This document shows positions 17,074 through 25,724 of a stretch of DNA of 34,939 nt, piece after piece. Origin of the DNA: Flavobacterium sp. I-STPP5a (GTDB lineage: Bacteria; Bacteroidota; Bacteroidia; Flavobacteriales; Flavobacteriaceae); assembly GCF_009764685.1 (NCBI RefSeq), contig NZ_VHLM01000021.1, forward strand, positions 1-34,939, read 5' to 3'. Position 1 is the first letter of the stretch. Each line of letters begins with the position of its first letter. Under the pieces are notes generated by a model, which was not told the DNA's origin, made no database searches, and saw only the letters and a list, made by a program, of their open reading frames with translations. Both the position numbers and the translations under genes were made by a program.

Positions 17074-17376
17074 ATGAAAAAAGAGTATCAATTTAAATTA
17101 GTTGAAGGGCAGTTTGAACCTACAGAAGCCGGGAAAGTATTGTTTTCATTGATCAATAGTAAAATCAATTACCACAATTTAGAACAATTTAGTAATGAAA
17201 TTAGGTTTAACCAAGACCATTTGCATTCTAAAAGGAGGAAAGAAACATTACAAGAAGCTTCTGATTATATTAAAGAATTGATTAAAGAGGCCGATGCAAA
17301 TAATATGGAATTACATGTAAACGGTGTAATCCAAATGGAAATGCGACCAAAATCCAATGAATACAAAAATGTTTAA
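17074..17376 (+). CDS. conserved hypothetical protein, 100 residues
   Basis: A soluble, charged protein starting MKKEYQFKLVEGQFEPTEAGKVLF. The middle is helical and basic (FNQDHLHSKRRKETLQEASDYIKELIKEA) and the end is a short strand pair (MELHVNGVIQMEMRP). No membrane segment, metal site or known domain was recognised. It lies 2 bp after the small membrane protein and overlaps the DUF6671 gene by 8 bp, so translation of the three is probably coupled. It is likely a real gene from its packing and codon pattern; its function is unknown. Confidence 0.75.
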   Translation: MKKEYQFKLVEGQFEPTEAGKVLFSLINSKINYHNLEQFSNEIRFNQDHLHSKRRKETLQEASDYIKELIKEADANNMELHVNGVIQMEMRPKSNEYKNV

Positions 17377-18205
17377 TGGAAGGTCGTTATTAATTGCCAC
17401 AAAACATCAAAAAGAAAAGGTAATAGCACCTATTCTTGAAAACGGAATAGGGGTTACGTGTTTTGTACCTTCAAATTTTGATACGGATGTTTTTGGCACA
17501 TTTTCTGGAGAAATTAAGCGAAAGGAATCGGCAGTGGCAACTGTTCGGGAAAAATGTCTAGCAGCAATGAATGCCTTTGATTGTGATTTAGGTCTTGCTA
17601 GTGAAGGATCTTTTGGTCCTCATCCGTCTTTGTTTTTTGCGCAAGCAGATGAAGAATTCCTCATTTTCATCGATAAAAAAAATGATCTAGAAATCATTGT
17701 TAGAGAACTTAGTTTAGATACTAATTTTTACGGTGAGACCATTACGAGTTATGAGGCATTGAAAATGTTTGCTCAAAAAATTCATTTTCCATCGCATGCA
17801 ATTATTTTACGAAGTAGTGCAACTGATGATAAAGCAGTCATTAAGGGTATAACCAATGAAGATTGTTTAAAAAAATATTACAACCATATCATGGAGATAC
17901 ACGGTACTGTGTATGCCGAAACGGATATGCGAGCGCATTACAATCCCACTCGAATGCATGTTATTGAAACGGCTGCTCATAAACTGTTGCAGTCCATTCA
18001 ATCTTTATGTCCTGAATGCATGACTCCTGGATTTGTGGTGACCAGCGCTAAACCAGGTTTGCCATGTTCTTGGTGTGCAAATCCTACTCGGTCTACCTTA
18101 AGCCACATATATTGTTGTAAAAAATGCCAGTACACACATGAAATTAATTTTCCGTATCAAAAAATGACCGAAGAACCTACTTTTTGTGATTACTGTAACC
18201 CCTAA
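17369..18205 (+). CDS. DUF6671 family protein with C-terminal zinc-ribbon motifs
   Basis: From ATG 17369 the product has 278 residues; an alternative ATG at 17357 adds four. The N-terminal domain has the DUF6671 motifs LLIATKHQKEKVIAPILE, FDTDVFGTFSGEIKR, and DLGLASEGSFGPHPSLFF. A second half contains ETDMRAHYNPTRM. The C terminus carries four cysteine pairs (CPEC, CSWC, CCKKC, CDYC), which should bind one or two zinc ions. The conserved H/D/E residues suggest an enzyme, but no reaction is known. The start overlaps the stop of the upstream gene, and TsaC begins 3 bp after its stop, so a link to tRNA modification or nucleotide chemistry is possible but only by context. Confidence 0.85.
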   Translation: MFNGRSLLIATKHQKEKVIAPILENGIGVTCFVPSNFDTDVFGTFSGEIKRKESAVATVREKCLAAMNAFDCDLGLASEGSFGPHPSLFFAQADEEFLIFIDKKNDLEIIVRELSLDTNFYGETITSYEALKMFAQKIHFPSHAIILRSSATDDKAVIKGITNEDCLKKYYNHIMEIHGTVYAETDMRAHYNPTRMHVIETAAHKLLQSIQSLCPECMTPGFVVTSAKPGLPCSWCANPTRSTLSHIYCCKKCQYTHEINFPYQKMTEEPTFCDYCNP

Positions 18206-18208
18206 ATT

Positions 18209-19168
18209 ATGAGTATAATTAACAATTCCATTCAAAAAGCTGTTGCGTTATTAAATCAAGATGAAGTAATAGCGATTCCTACTGAAACGGTATACGGATT
18301 AGCAGGAAATATTTTTAGTCCAAAAGCAATAGCATCTATTTTCAGTATAAAAGAAAGACCTTCCTTTAACCCGCTTATTGTTCATATAAAATCAGTTGAA
18401 AGTTTACCATCTATAGCTAGAGAGATTCCCGAAAAAGCAATGCTACTAGCAAATGCTTTTTGGCCTGGACCACTAACTATGGTGTTAAAAAAGCAACCTC
18501 AAATTCCAGATTCGGTTACAGCTGGTAAAGACACTGTTGCAATACGAGTGCCTAATCATAAGGTTACTTTATCACTTTTAGAGCAACTGGATTTTCCATT
18601 GGCAGCACCCAGCGCAAATCCTTTTGGATCTATAAGTCCTACTCAAGCGGTTCATGTTGCGCATTATTTTGAAAATAAATTACCTATGATTTTAGAAGGA
18701 GGTAGTTGTGAAAGAGGAATTGAATCTACAATTATAGGGTTTGAAGATGGTGAACCCGTTCTGTATCGTTTGGGATCACTAGCAATAGAGGACTTAGAAG
18801 CCATCATTGGTCCACTTAAAACAATAGCGCATGACGAAAAAGCACCGCCTGCGCCAGGAATGTTGTCACGTCATTACGCACCTAATACTACCACGTACCT
18901 TACAGATACGATAAGTGCAGATGTAGCCAAATTTGCAAATCAAAGAGTGGGAGTCTTGACTTTTAAACAAGAGATACAAGATCCATCAATTTGTGCCCAA
19001 GAAGTTTTGTCAATTTCGGGTTCAATGTTAGAGGCAGCTTCAGGATTATATGCTGCACTGCATAGATTGGATGAAAAAAATCTAGATGCTATTCTAGCAG
19101 AGCGTTGCCCAGATAGCGGACTTGGGAAAGCCATTAACGACAGATTACAACGAGCTACCAAAAAGTAA
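18209..19168 (+). CDS. tsaC: L-threonylcarbamoyladenylate synthase, Sua5 type
   Basis: The enzyme makes threonylcarbamoyl-AMP from threonine, bicarbonate and ATP, the first step of t6A formation at position 37 of ANN-decoding tRNAs. Residues about 8-190 form the YrdC domain: IPTETVYGLAGN, KERPSFNPLIVHI, FWPGPLTMVLKK, VAIRVPNH, and APSANPFGSISPT. The segment GGSCERGIESTII and the linker PPAPGMLSRHYAPNTTTYL lead to a C-terminal Sua5 domain (about 215-319), so this is the long Sua5 form, 319 residues. All YrdC motifs are intact. It is the last tightly packed gene of the cluster starting at 16901. Bicarbonate is one of its substrates, and the next gene codes for a bicarbonate-type permease; the link may be chance. 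Confidence 0.95.
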   Translation: MSIINNSIQKAVALLNQDEVIAIPTETVYGLAGNIFSPKAIASIFSIKERPSFNPLIVHIKSVESLPSIAREIPEKAMLLANAFWPGPLTMVLKKQPQIPDSVTAGKDTVAIRVPNHKVTLSLLEQLDFPLAAPSANPFGSISPTQAVHVAHYFENKLPMILEGGSCERGIESTIIGFEDGEPVLYRLGSLAIEDLEAIIGPLKTIAHDEKAPPAPGMLSRHYAPNTTTYLTDTISADVAKFANQRVGVLTFKQEIQDPSICAQEVLSISGSMLEAASGLYAALHRLDEKNLDAILAERCPDSGLGKAINDRLQRATKK

Positions 19169-19241
19169 TTTTTATAACACTAACAAACAATTATATCAAT
19201 TCAATTGTATGACATTCATGCAATTGTCAAAAAACTAACTT

Positions 19242-20201
19242 ATGAATTTAAATTTATTAATAGATAATTTAACAAATCCAGCATTACTCTTTTTTGTTTT
19301 AGGAATTATTGCTGTTTTAGTCAAAAGTGATTTGCAAATCCCTGAGGGAAGTTCTAAGTTTATTTCTTTATACCTTTTATTTGCCATTGGATTTAAAGGC
19401 GGTCAAGAGCTAGCACACAGCCATTTTACACTTGATATAGTATGGTCCATATTTTTTGGTGTCTCAATTGCTCTGATCATTCCATTGTATTCTTTTTTTA
19501 TTTTAAAGAAAAAATATAGCATTGAAAACGCGGGAGCCATTGCTGCCACTTATGGATCTGTAAGTGCAGTAACATTTGTAACCGCGGTTTCGTTTTTAGA
19601 ATTGCAGAATTTCACTTTCAGTGGTCATATGGTTGCTGTTATGGCATTGATGGAAGCTCCGGCTATCATTGTTGGTGTCATCTTAATTAGATTGTTTAGT
19701 GCCGAGAACGTTTTAAAAACTAAGATGTCAACAATTATTACCCATTCTTTTACAAACGGAAGCGTGTTGTTAATTTTAGGGAGTTTGTTCATCGGTTTTT
19801 TGGCGAGTGAGCAACAAGCTTTAGGTATTAAACCCTTTACCACCGATATTTTCAAAGGATTTTTAGCGTTGTTTCTGCTTGATATGGGAATTGTAAGTGG
19901 CCGTAAATTGGGCGATTTCTTTAAAAGTGGCTGGTTTAGTTTTGCATTTGCCGTAGTAATTCCTTTAATCAATGGAAGTGTTGTTGCCTATTTGAGTCAT
20001 TTTGTAACAGAGGATATCGGGAACCGTTTCATCTTTTCTGTCTTAGCGGCAAGCGCGTCGTACATTGCGGTTCCAGCGGCTATGAAAATTGCGGTTCCTA
20101 AAGCAAATCCTGGAATCTTTTTGCCAATGGCGCTAGCAGTAACATTCCCTTTTAATATTACCTTTGGGATGCCAATATATTTTGCCATTATTAATTGTTA
20201 A
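19242..20201 (+). CDS. sodium-dependent bicarbonate permease, SbtA family
   Basis: The 319-residue protein has about ten hydrophobic segments and the SbtA (formerly DUF897) motifs: LTNPALLFFVLGIIAV, LQIPEGSSKFISLYLLFAIGFKGG, AIAATYGSVSAVTFVTA, LFLLDMGIVSGRKLG, and ASASYIAVPAAM followed by PLALAVTFPFNITFG-like LPMALAVTFPFNI. Cyanobacterial SbtA imports HCO3- with Na+; Bacteroidota homologues are common but mostly untested. Length is slightly below that of cyanobacterial SbtA because the central cytoplasmic loop is short. No SbtB-type PII partner gene follows. It ends near the MITE-interrupted terminator. Confidence 0.9.
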   Translation: MNLNLLIDNLTNPALLFFVLGIIAVLVKSDLQIPEGSSKFISLYLLFAIGFKGGQELAHSHFTLDIVWSIFFGVSIALIIPLYSFFILKKKYSIENAGAIAATYGSVSAVTFVTAVSFLELQNFTFSGHMVAVMALMEAPAIIVGVILIRLFSAENVLKTKMSTIITHSFTNGSVLLILGSLFIGFLASEQQALGIKPFTTDIFKGFLALFLLDMGIVSGRKLGDFFKSGWFSFAFAVVIPLINGSVVAYLSHFVTEDIGNRFIFSVLAASASYIAVPAAMKIAVPKANPGIFLPMALAVTFPFNITFGMPIYFAIINC

Positions 20202-20222
20202 TTTCGGTCCCAATTATTGAGT

Positions 20223-20480
20223 AAAAAAAAGAGGTAGCTTTTTGAGGAGGGCACTGAAAAAGTCCCTATTTTCAAAAATCATTAAAAAAAGTGATTAAAT
20301 AAGGCTTTGATTTTATTTAATCGTCTTTTTTTAGTCAAATTTAATCTTCTTAGATTACAAGGGGTTTGTAATAACTAAAAGGAGCGAAACCATTGTGTTT
20401 TCGCTCCTTTTTAGTTATTTTCATTTTCCTTATTCGAGGGACTTTTTCAGTGCCCTCCTTTTTGAGCTACCTCTTTTTTT
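20223..20480. terminator. convergent terminator split by the MITE
   Basis: The left arm AAAAAAAAGAGGTAGC (20223-20238) and the right arm GCTACCTCTTTTTTT (20466-20480) are complementary. If the MITE and one CTTTTTGAG copy are removed, they form one perfect hairpin with the loop TTTTTGA and T runs on both strands, correctly placed between the rightward permease and the leftward tricorn genes. The insertion has therefore replaced a 7-base loop with a 220-base one. Confidence 0.85.
20238..20466. mobile_element. 211-bp MITE (20247-20457) with 9-bp target duplications
   Basis: The element has perfect 21-bp terminal inverted repeats: the left begins GAGGGCACTGAAAAAGTCC at 20247 and the right ends GGACTTTTTCAGTGCCCTC at 20457. 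Both ends are flanked by CTTTTTGAG (20238-20246 and 20458-20466), a 9-bp target duplication. There is no transposase. Inside are two hairpins: GATTAAATAA / TTATTTAATC (20293-20322) and a long one around AACTAAAAGGAGCGAAA / TTTCGCTCCTTTTTAGTT (20370-20420) that resembles a terminator. It must move through a full-length IS elsewhere in the genome; the IS family was not identified. The perfect repeats indicate a recent insertion. Confidence 0.9.
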
Positions 20481-20511
20481 GATGAAAATTAATCTTTCAA
20501 GAATAGAATAA

Positions 20512-23500
20512 TTATTTAATCGTTTTCAGCATTTCTTCAACAGCTCTTTCTAATTGTTTGTCTTGTCCGTTCAAATAATCTTCGTATTTCATAGCAACGG
20601 GAATATCTGGATTTACTTGCAAGTTTTCAGTAGGTCTGTTTTCTTTTCCGATAGTAGCTACCATTGGAATTCCGAAAACTAAAGAAGGATCAATTTGAGT
20701 TTCCCACCAAACTGCGGTTCCTGTTCCTGGTACTCCCATTCCAATTAACTTCCCGATTCCGTTTTGTTTGTACACGTATGGGAAAATGAAAGCGTCTGAA
20801 TAATTGCCTTCGCCCATTAATACACAGCTTGGTTTGGTCCATCTCCCTAATGGTTCCGCATCTTTCAAGCGGTTGCCTTGCGGTGCAAATTCAAGGTAGC
20901 GTTTGCCACTCAATAACGTATTTAAATCGTCGTGTAACCAGCCACCACCATTAAAACGAGTGTCTACAATCAAAGCTTCTTTTTCGAAATTTTTACCCAT
21001 CACTTGGTCAAATACTTCTCTAAAACTGCCGTCATTCATACCTTGTACGTGAACGTAGCCTACTTTACCATTACTCAATTTTTCAGTAATTTGATTCATC
21101 TTGCGAATCCAACGGTTGTACATTAAACCCGATTCTTCACCAAATGAAATCGGTTTTACACTTTCTTGAAACGCAACACCATTAGCATCTACACCTGAAA
21201 TTAGGATTAGTTTACCTGTTCTTCTGTTCAAAAATTTAGCCCAATCTGTTGTTGCAGTAATTGGTTCGTTGTCAATTTTATTGATAGTGGCACCTGCTTT
21301 TAGCTTTGAGCCTGTTTTATCAAAAGGTCCGCCTACAATAACCTCTGTTATTTTTAAACCATCTGCGGCGTTTTTTTCATCGTATAGTAATCCCAAACAA
21401 GCCGTTACATCCATATTAGGGAAACTAGCACTGTAACGTCCACCTGTGTGCGAGGCGTTAAGTTCTCCTAAAATTTCGCTCAATAATTCTTGAAAATCAT
21501 AGTTGTTATTGATGTGTGGTAAAAATTTAGCATAGGTGTCTTTGTACATTTTCCAATCTACACCATGTAATTTTGGATCGTAAAATTTCTTAGCGGTTTG
21601 TCTCCACATGTGATTGAAAATGTAGTTACGTTCTTGCTCTGTATTTAAAACCATCTCAGCCGATACGGGGATTCCAGTAATTTTTCCGCTTTCTGTATCA
21701 ATTTTCGATAAGCCTCCTTCGTTTCTAACAAACAATGTTTTGTTGTCTTTGCTCAAAAATAAAGTACTTGGAGATGATCCTAGTTTAGCTAAAATTTTAG
21801 TTTCTTTTGTTTTGGTATCGGTTACCCAAAGGTCGAATCCTTTTTCAAAAGAAGCTAAATAAAACAATTTACTTCCGTCATCATTAAATACAAAATCAGC
21901 AATAGATGAACTGTTGATGGTTACACGAACTTTTCTAGTTTCAAGATCAATCAAATCCGGATTCCAAACTACAACTTCCTCTTTTTTAGGAGTGTCTTTT
22001 TTGTTTTTATCAGTGCTAGCAGCTGTTTTTTTGTCTTCGGCTTCTTTCTCTTTGTCTTTTATTTCTTTTGCAAGAGCCGCTTCTTCTTTGGACAATTTGA
22101 AATTTTCAAAGTCTTTTTTATCGAAAAATACGGCGTATACATCAAGTTCTCTGCTGCCTTGGTTTGCCAATGATTTGCGACCTTCTTTGCTGCTCAGCCA
22201 GGCTAATGCTTTGCCTTTTATTTGTTGTTTGGCTGCATCTTCACCAAAACCACTCATAATTGGGTATTTTGTTTCGGAGCCATCGGCTTTGATCATCGCG
22301 GTATGCGTAGCATTAAAATTACCCATGCTATCATCTACGAAAAGCCATTTACTATCATCGCTCCAGTTGTAACCAAAATCGCCATCAGAATAACTGTGGT
22401 TTCTACCTTCTGGTAAAATGGTTCTTGTGGTTTCGTTGGCTAAATTGTACACACGAACAATATTGCGATCTTCAATAAAAGCAATTTCTTTTCCGTCTGG
22501 GCTAAATTTAGGTAAGAACTCCTCTTTATCAGAAGGAATTAATTTTTCTTCCTTGATTAAAGTAGCAGCGTAAAAATAAGCTTCTTCTTTTCGTTCCACT
22601 TTTGCCGTAAATAAATCCCAACTGTCACCACGTTCTGAGGCGTAAATAAGGGTTTTACTGTCTGGTGACCATTGCACGTGGCGCTCTTGTTCTGGTGTGT
22701 TGGTAATTCTTTTGGTACTTCCACCGTCGGCATTGGTCACAAAAATTTCACCTCTAGAAACAATTGCAATTTCTTTTCCGTTCGGGCTTGGCACAAACTC
22801 TGAAATAGAACCTGCAATAGGTACGTTTTTCTCGACATTGCCTTTACCATCATTTTGGATCGTGATTTTTACTTTTTGTGGACTTTGACCTTCTTTCAAA
22901 GTATAAATTTCTCCGTCTTGCGAAAAGCACAAAGTATTGTCTTGTGCAACACTTAAATGGCGTACCGGATTGTTTTTGAAAGTAGTTATGGCAGTTGCTG
23001 TTTTAGCAGATAGGTTTTGCTTAAAAATATTTTGATTGCTGCCGTCAGCTTCGCTCAAAAAGAAAATATGTTGATTGTCGTTGCTGTACAGCGGCTCGCG
23101 GTCTTCACCTTCGTAAGTGCTTAGCTGCGTATATGTTTTTTTGTTGACATCAAATACCCAAATATCACGGGTTACACTGCTGGTATGGTGTTTGCGTAAG
23201 GCATCTTCATATCCTTTGCGGTCTTGAAAAATAATTTGGTTTCCTGCTGCGTTGTAGCGAGCATATTCTATTCCGCCCTCAGTAACCAATACTGGTTTTC
23301 CGCCAGTTGCTGCAACTGTGTAAAGGTTTTGAAATAAGCGAGGCGAATAAAAATGGATGTTGTTGTTACTCGTTTGACGGCTAGATCCAAATAAAACCTT
23401 TTTACTATCAGGTGAAAAATCATATGGATAATCAGCCGCTGAGTTAAAGGTTAATCGGGTAGGAGTTCCTCCAGTTACGGGTAGCGTAAATACATCAAAA

Positions 23501-23763
23501 TTACCGTAACGGTCACTAGCAAAAGCAATTTGCTTTCCGTCTTTGCTCCACACAGGCATCATGTCATGTCCTTCATGAATGGTAATAGGAACTGCAGTGC
23601 CACCTTGGGCATTAACTACATAAATATCGCCTTTGTAGCCAAAAGCAATGTTTTTTCCATCAGGAGAGAGCGCAGGATGGCGCAGCCAGAGGGCATCTTG
23701 TGCAAATGATACTGAGCTTGCTACTAACAATAAGCCACAGTATAATGAAGATTTTAAGTTCAT
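20512..23763 (-). CDS. tricorn-type S41 protease
   Basis: The 1083-residue protein has a signal peptide (MNLKSSLYCGLLLVASSVSFAQ) and should act in the periplasm. Residues about 23-390 and 400-690 contain WD40/TolB-like propeller repeats (SPDGKNIAFGYKGDIYVV, WSKDGKQIAFASDRYGNFD, and others). A Lys/Glu-rich insert lies near 570-605. A helical region with LNASHTGGRYS carries the catalytic histidine, a PDZ domain follows (about 765-850, PFDKTGSKLKAGATI), and the S41 core has LIVDTRFNGGGWLHDDL, the nucleophile Ser989 in GEGNYSDAFIFPY, and E1046 in RPTENLQVNPDI. Tricorn proteases process peptides from upstream proteases. Length is typical and all catalytic motifs are present. Confidence 0.95.
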   Translation of the reverse strand: MNLKSSLYCGLLLVASSVSFAQDALWLRHPALSPDGKNIAFGYKGDIYVVNAQGGTAVPITIHEGHDMMPVWSKDGKQIAFASDRYGNFDVFTLPVTGGTPTRLTFNSAADYPYDFSPDSKKVLFGSSRQTSNNNIHFYSPRLFQNLYTVAATGGKPVLVTEGGIEYARYNAAGNQIIFQDRKGYEDALRKHHTSSVTRDIWVFDVNKKTYTQLSTYEGEDREPLYSNDNQHIFFLSEADGSNQNIFKQNLSAKTATAITTFKNNPVRHLSVAQDNTLCFSQDGEIYTLKEGQSPQKVKITIQNDGKGNVEKNVPIAGSISEFVPSPNGKEIAIVSRGEIFVTNADGGSTKRITNTPEQERHVQWSPDSKTLIYASERGDSWDLFTAKVERKEEAYFYAATLIKEEKLIPSDKEEFLPKFSPDGKEIAFIEDRNIVRVYNLANETTRTILPEGRNHSYSDGDFGYNWSDDSKWLFVDDSMGNFNATHTAMIKADGSETKYPIMSGFGEDAAKQQIKGKALAWLSSKEGRKSLANQGSRELDVYAVFFDKKDFENFKLSKEEAALAKEIKDKEKEAEDKKTAASTDKNKKDTPKKEEVVVWNPDLIDLETRKVRVTINSSSIADFVFNDDGSKLFYLASFEKGFDLWVTDTKTKETKILAKLGSSPSTLFLSKDNKTLFVRNEGGLSKIDTESGKITGIPVSAEMVLNTEQERNYIFNHMWRQTAKKFYDPKLHGVDWKMYKDTYAKFLPHINNNYDFQELLSEILGELNASHTGGRYSASFPNMDVTACLGLLYDEKNAADGLKITEVIVGGPFDKTGSKLKAGATINKIDNEPITATTDWAKFLNRRTGKLILISGVDANGVAFQESVKPISFGEESGLMYNRWIRKMNQITEKLSNGKVGYVHVQGMNDGSFREVFDQVMGKNFEKEALIVDTRFNGGGWLHDDLNTLLSGKRYLEFAPQGNRLKDAEPLGRWTKPSCVLMGEGNYSDAFIFPYVYKQNGIGKLIGMGVPGTGTAVWWETQIDPSLVFGIPMVATIGKENRPTENLQVNPDIPVAMKYEDYLNGQDKQLERAVEEMLKTIK

Positions 23764-23800
23764 AGTTTATTAGAATTTAGTTCTTCATTTAGTAGCTAAA

Positions 23801-23822
23801 AAACCTGTTTTGTTACAGGTTT
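23801..23822 (-). terminator. hairpin with T run in the tricorn leader
   Basis: On the minus strand AAACCTGT pairs with ACAGGTTT (loop AACAAA) and is followed by a T run. It lies 38 bp upstream of the tricorn start codon. It could end a transcript from further right (the next leftward gene stops at 24210) or act as an attenuator in the tricorn leader. Confidence 0.55.
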
Positions 23823-24209
23823 GCTTTGTTTTTTTGAGATTTTAGAAAACAGAAAAAGAGAAGACTTTATTTAGTTGGGCTCTCCTTCACTTGCCAGCGT
23901 TGTAAAGACCGATAGTCGCACAACTACCGCGATGTAAGATGATAATAAATTATTATGAATTTAATGTTTTACTTTTTTTCTAACTAATTTGCAGGTAGAT
24001 TGATTCAGAAAAATAAAGTAGTCTTCTGTAGAATCTTTTAGCTGTTTTTTATTTTTTTCTTGCTTTGATGACACTAATCACAAGAGAACCTCATTAAAAT
24101 CTATATCTAAAATTGTTGGGTCATTATTTCTAAATTATTCATTCTACTGTTAAGATAGACAGTATTGGCCTTTGCGGTTCTTTTGTAAGCTAGGTGTTTC
24201 ATAGCGTTT
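23823..24209. other. intergenic gap without a recognised gene
   Basis: About 390 bp with no frame longer than some thirty codons that looks like protein. A 31-codon minus-strand frame near 24196-24104 was seen but matches nothing known. The segment presumably contains the tricorn promoter and the 3' end of the gene ending at 24210. Confidence 0.4.
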
Positions 24210-24668
24210 TTACTCACTTTTTACTCTAGTAGAATGTAACATATCAAACTTCCAGCCTTTATCGGTTAAAATGGCCGTGGCACTTTCCAGCCAATGTGCT
24301 TTTCTAATAATTTTATCATCAACAGAAATGGTTGCATAGTTGTGGTAAGCCACCCAAGCCGTTTTGTTGGAAACTTTGATGTCTATAATTTCAATAGTAT
24401 TTACTCTTTTTGGCATGGGTAAATTGAGTTTGGCTGTATTCAAATACTTTGTAATGGTATCGTTATTCCATACTTCTCCGTGTTCCAACAGCAAGAAATC
24501 TTTGGTGTAATATTTCTCAATGTTTTTAGCTTCTAATTTGGACCAGATTTCATCAAACGATTCGAGTACTAAATTTTGAATCTGTTTTTTGTGGGTTTCA
24601 TTTGAAACTTGACCGAATGCTATTGAATTAAAAAACAGCATCAAAAGTATGGTGTTAAGTGTTTTCAT
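24210..24668 (-). CDS. secreted NTF2-like (SnoaL/DUF4440-type) protein
   Basis: The 152-residue product has a signal peptide (MKTLNTILLMLFFNSIAFGQ). The mature part has the NTF2-like cone pattern: a first helix (IQNLVLESFDEIWSKLEAKNIEKYYTKDFLLLEHGEVW), then TITKYLN, and strands with KVSNKTAWVAYHNYATI, HWLESATAILTDKGWKFDMLHST. This fits the SnoaL/DUF4440 group, which bind small ligands or act as isomerases; there is no clear catalytic set, so the role is open. It stands alone on the minus strand. Confidence 0.82.
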   Translation of the reverse strand: MKTLNTILLMLFFNSIAFGQVSNETHKKQIQNLVLESFDEIWSKLEAKNIEKYYTKDFLLLEHGEVWNNDTITKYLNTAKLNLPMPKRVNTIEIIDIKVSNKTAWVAYHNYATISVDDKIIRKAHWLESATAILTDKGWKFDMLHSTRVKSE

Positions 24669-24797
24669 TTTTGTTGGAATTAATTAAATTTTACTACGGA
24701 ATTTAGAACTACATTAAGCTATTTTTTGATTGCTTCGATCTATAAAATTTGCCTCATTTCAAACACTACGACTTTTTTTATAAGCTAAGTAAGTTAG

Positions 24798-25364
24798 CTA
24801 TTTTTTTATTTTGATGTCCAATCCAAACATTAAGTATCCAAGAACAAAACCTTTATTACCAATTTGTAAATTTAGCGGCTTTATTTCATACGAAAACCTA
24901 CTTCCGGGTGAGTTTATTCTAATTCCAATTCCAGCAGTTCCACCAAAATAGAGCTGGTTGAAATATCTTGAATTTCTTATGTTATTTTCGCCACCAGTTC
25001 CAAATAAACCTCTTGAATAGTTTAAAAATCCTCCTGTTGTTATTAATAAAGAAACTGATTTGTATTTAATCAAATCATAATTCACATTCATCCCAAGTGA
25101 AGTTATTCTAAAATATTGTTGCCGAGTATCTGTTATTCCGTTTGAATTAAAACCTCCATATAATAAATTAGGATTAATTCTGAATTTTTCTTTTTTTCCA
25201 AAACTTTTTTGATAACCTATTGAATAAACAAAACCTAATCCACTTTCTTCGATTCCTTCATTTACTCCTATGCCAATTCCAGTTTTAATTGAGCTTCTTG
25301 TAAATTGATTTTCTTGCGCATTAATTTTTAAGGAAAATAGGACTATTAAAACTAGTAATTTCAT
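24798..25364 (-). CDS. small outer-membrane beta-barrel protein
   Basis: From ATG 25364 the product has 188 residues and begins MKLLVLIVLFSLKINAQ, a signal peptide. An ATG five codons upstream is less likely. The mature part shows alternating strands with many glycine and aromatic residues (GIGIGVNEG, LGFVYSIGYQKSFG, RINPNLLYGGF, GFVLGYLMFGLDIKI), and ends in a hydrophobic strand plus KK, as in eight-stranded porin-family or PorT-like barrels of Bacteroidota. Ligand unknown. It lies 130 bp before the NTF2-like gene on the same strand. Confidence 0.78.
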   Translation of the reverse strand: MKLLVLIVLFSLKINAQENQFTRSSIKTGIGIGVNEGIEESGLGFVYSIGYQKSFGKKEKFRINPNLLYGGFNSNGITDTRQQYFRITSLGMNVNYDLIKYKSVSLLITTGGFLNYSRGLFGTGGENNIRNSRYFNQLYFGGTAGIGIRINSPGSRFSYEIKPLNLQIGNKGFVLGYLMFGLDIKIKK

Positions 25365-25379
25365 CTTTTGTACTATCAT

Positions 25380-25724
25380 TTTTCGTTCTCTTTTTTTAAA
25401 GTTACGGTCGACTTGTGTTTATATTCACTACAAAATTTTGACTATACACTTATAGTTGTGTCGATTTTTACTGTTAAATTGCGTAGTGTATTAAATGTAT
25501 AAATAATATTTTTATTACAAATATCCAAAAATGGCTTTTAATTTTTTTTGCATTAAATATGTTCTTTATCAAGAACGATTTCTATACCAGAAATCAACAA
25601 AATACTTTCTATCTATCCCTTTTCTAACATTCATGAAAGCTTCATACCAAGGCGTTACTTCGTCGTTTTTGTCTTTTGTATAATGCTTACTAATTTAATA
25701 AGCTTTGTAGTAGCAGAAATAATT
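25380..25724. other. intergenic gap with a possible gene remnant
   Basis: A 345-bp AT-rich stretch. A minus-strand frame of 41 codons between stops (25694-25569; DEVTPWYEAFMNVRKGIDR...VDFWYRNRS) has a protein-like composition rich in aromatic and charged residues, but it lacks a plausible start and matches no family I know. It may be the tail of a lost gene. Nothing else was recognised. Confidence 0.35.

Noticed and set aside
19190..19225. CAATTG...CAATTG inverted arrangement upstream of the SbtA-like gene as an operator
   Set aside because: CAATTG is itself palindromic and the inner bases do not pair well; there is no further support.
21914..22372. 152-codon plus-strand frame inside the tricorn gene
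   Set aside because: It is antisense to the linker and propeller region of a full-length, well-conserved protease; its serine/leucine-rich composition is what antisense of Lys/Glu/Asp codons gives.
25569..25694. 41-codon minus-strand frame with protein-like composition
   Set aside because: No plausible start, no recognised family, and too short to judge; kept only as a note in the gap entry.
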